This document shows positions 38,672-38,722 of a DNA stretch of 38,722 nt, one piece after another; position 1 is the stretch's first letter, and each line of letters begins with the position of its first letter. The translations under genes and the position numbers were made by a program. Below the pieces are notes generated by a model. It was given only the letters and a program-made list of their open reading frames with translations, was not told the origin of the DNA and searched no databases. The stretch is from Candidatus Muproteobacteria bacterium. GTDB lineage: Bacteria > Pseudomonadota > Gammaproteobacteria > Acidiferrobacterales > SPGG2. The stretch is taken from NCBI GenBank assembly GCA_003251795.1, contig QKEI01000244.1, positions 1 through 38,722 on the forward strand, given 5' to 3'.

Positions 38672-38722
38672 ATGGTAATGATGGCGGCGATCGTCCCTGT
38701 CCTGCTTCTCAGCTCAGTGTTG
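38672..38722 (+). CDS. Possible start of a secreted or membrane protein, cut by the window edge
   Basis: From an ATG at 38672 the 17 codons visible read MVMMAAIVPVLLLSSVL, a hydrophobic run like a signal peptide or first membrane helix. The frame is open to the edge. There is no clear Shine-Dalgarno and too little sequence to judge. Confidence 0.2.
   Translation, partial: MVMMAAIVPVLLLSSVL

Overview
The window looks like a chromosomal segment of a gammaproteobacterium with fairly high GC (about 60-65% in sampled lines). The gene order ponA <> pilMNOPQ-aroK-aroB ... gltB-gltD-hemE, with argS and an SPOR-domain gene on the far side of ponA, is an arrangement I know from Pseudomonas-like and purple-sulfur-like Gammaproteobacteria. 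The genus cannot be named from this sequence. No rRNA, tRNA, CRISPR array, insertion sequence or phage gene was seen.

Left to right: (1) 1-1521, the 3' part of a transaldolase-like protein fused to a CBS pair, followed by a KdsC-like HAD phosphatase; together they suggest a sugar-phosphate pathway continuing to the left. (2) 1551-3335, minus strand, ubiK then comM. (3) 3336-5340, a nitrogen-control unit: two NtrC-like sites, a -24/-12 sigma-54 promoter, glnK, amtB and a strong terminator. (4) 5360-9745, a DUF945 protein, then divergent speE and speA (polyamine synthesis). (5) 9807-10685, a beta-hydroxyacid dehydrogenase. (6) 10723-18630, a minus-strand block read as ponA (PBP1A), an unknown protein coupled to it by a TAATG overlap, a CHASE2 adenylate cyclase, argS and an SPOR protein. 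(7) 18826-27064, plus strand: the type IV pilus assembly and secretin operon pilMNOPQ, then aroK, aroB and a dNTPase-like HD protein. (8) 27097-34275, gltB, gltD and hemE. (9) 34366-37703, decayed pntA fragments followed by an intact pntAB pair of clearly lower GC. (10) 37704-38722, a hairpin-rich stretch around an unrecognised three-helix membrane protein.

Most genes are housekeeping. The observations most worth a second look are two apparent lesions and one small unknown. First, gltB appears to have lost 11 bp exactly over the codons for its catalytic cysteine and flanking DNCG motif; the matching N-terminus remains readable, out of frame, just upstream of the first usable ATG. Second, high-GC remnants of a pntA gene sit directly in front of a lower-GC intact pntAB, as expected if the operon was replaced by a foreign copy. 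Third, the glnK-amtB control region is unusually legible. The transaldolase-CBS/HAD pair and the unknown gene translationally coupled to ponA are the best candidates for poorly described biology, but neither function can be settled from this window.
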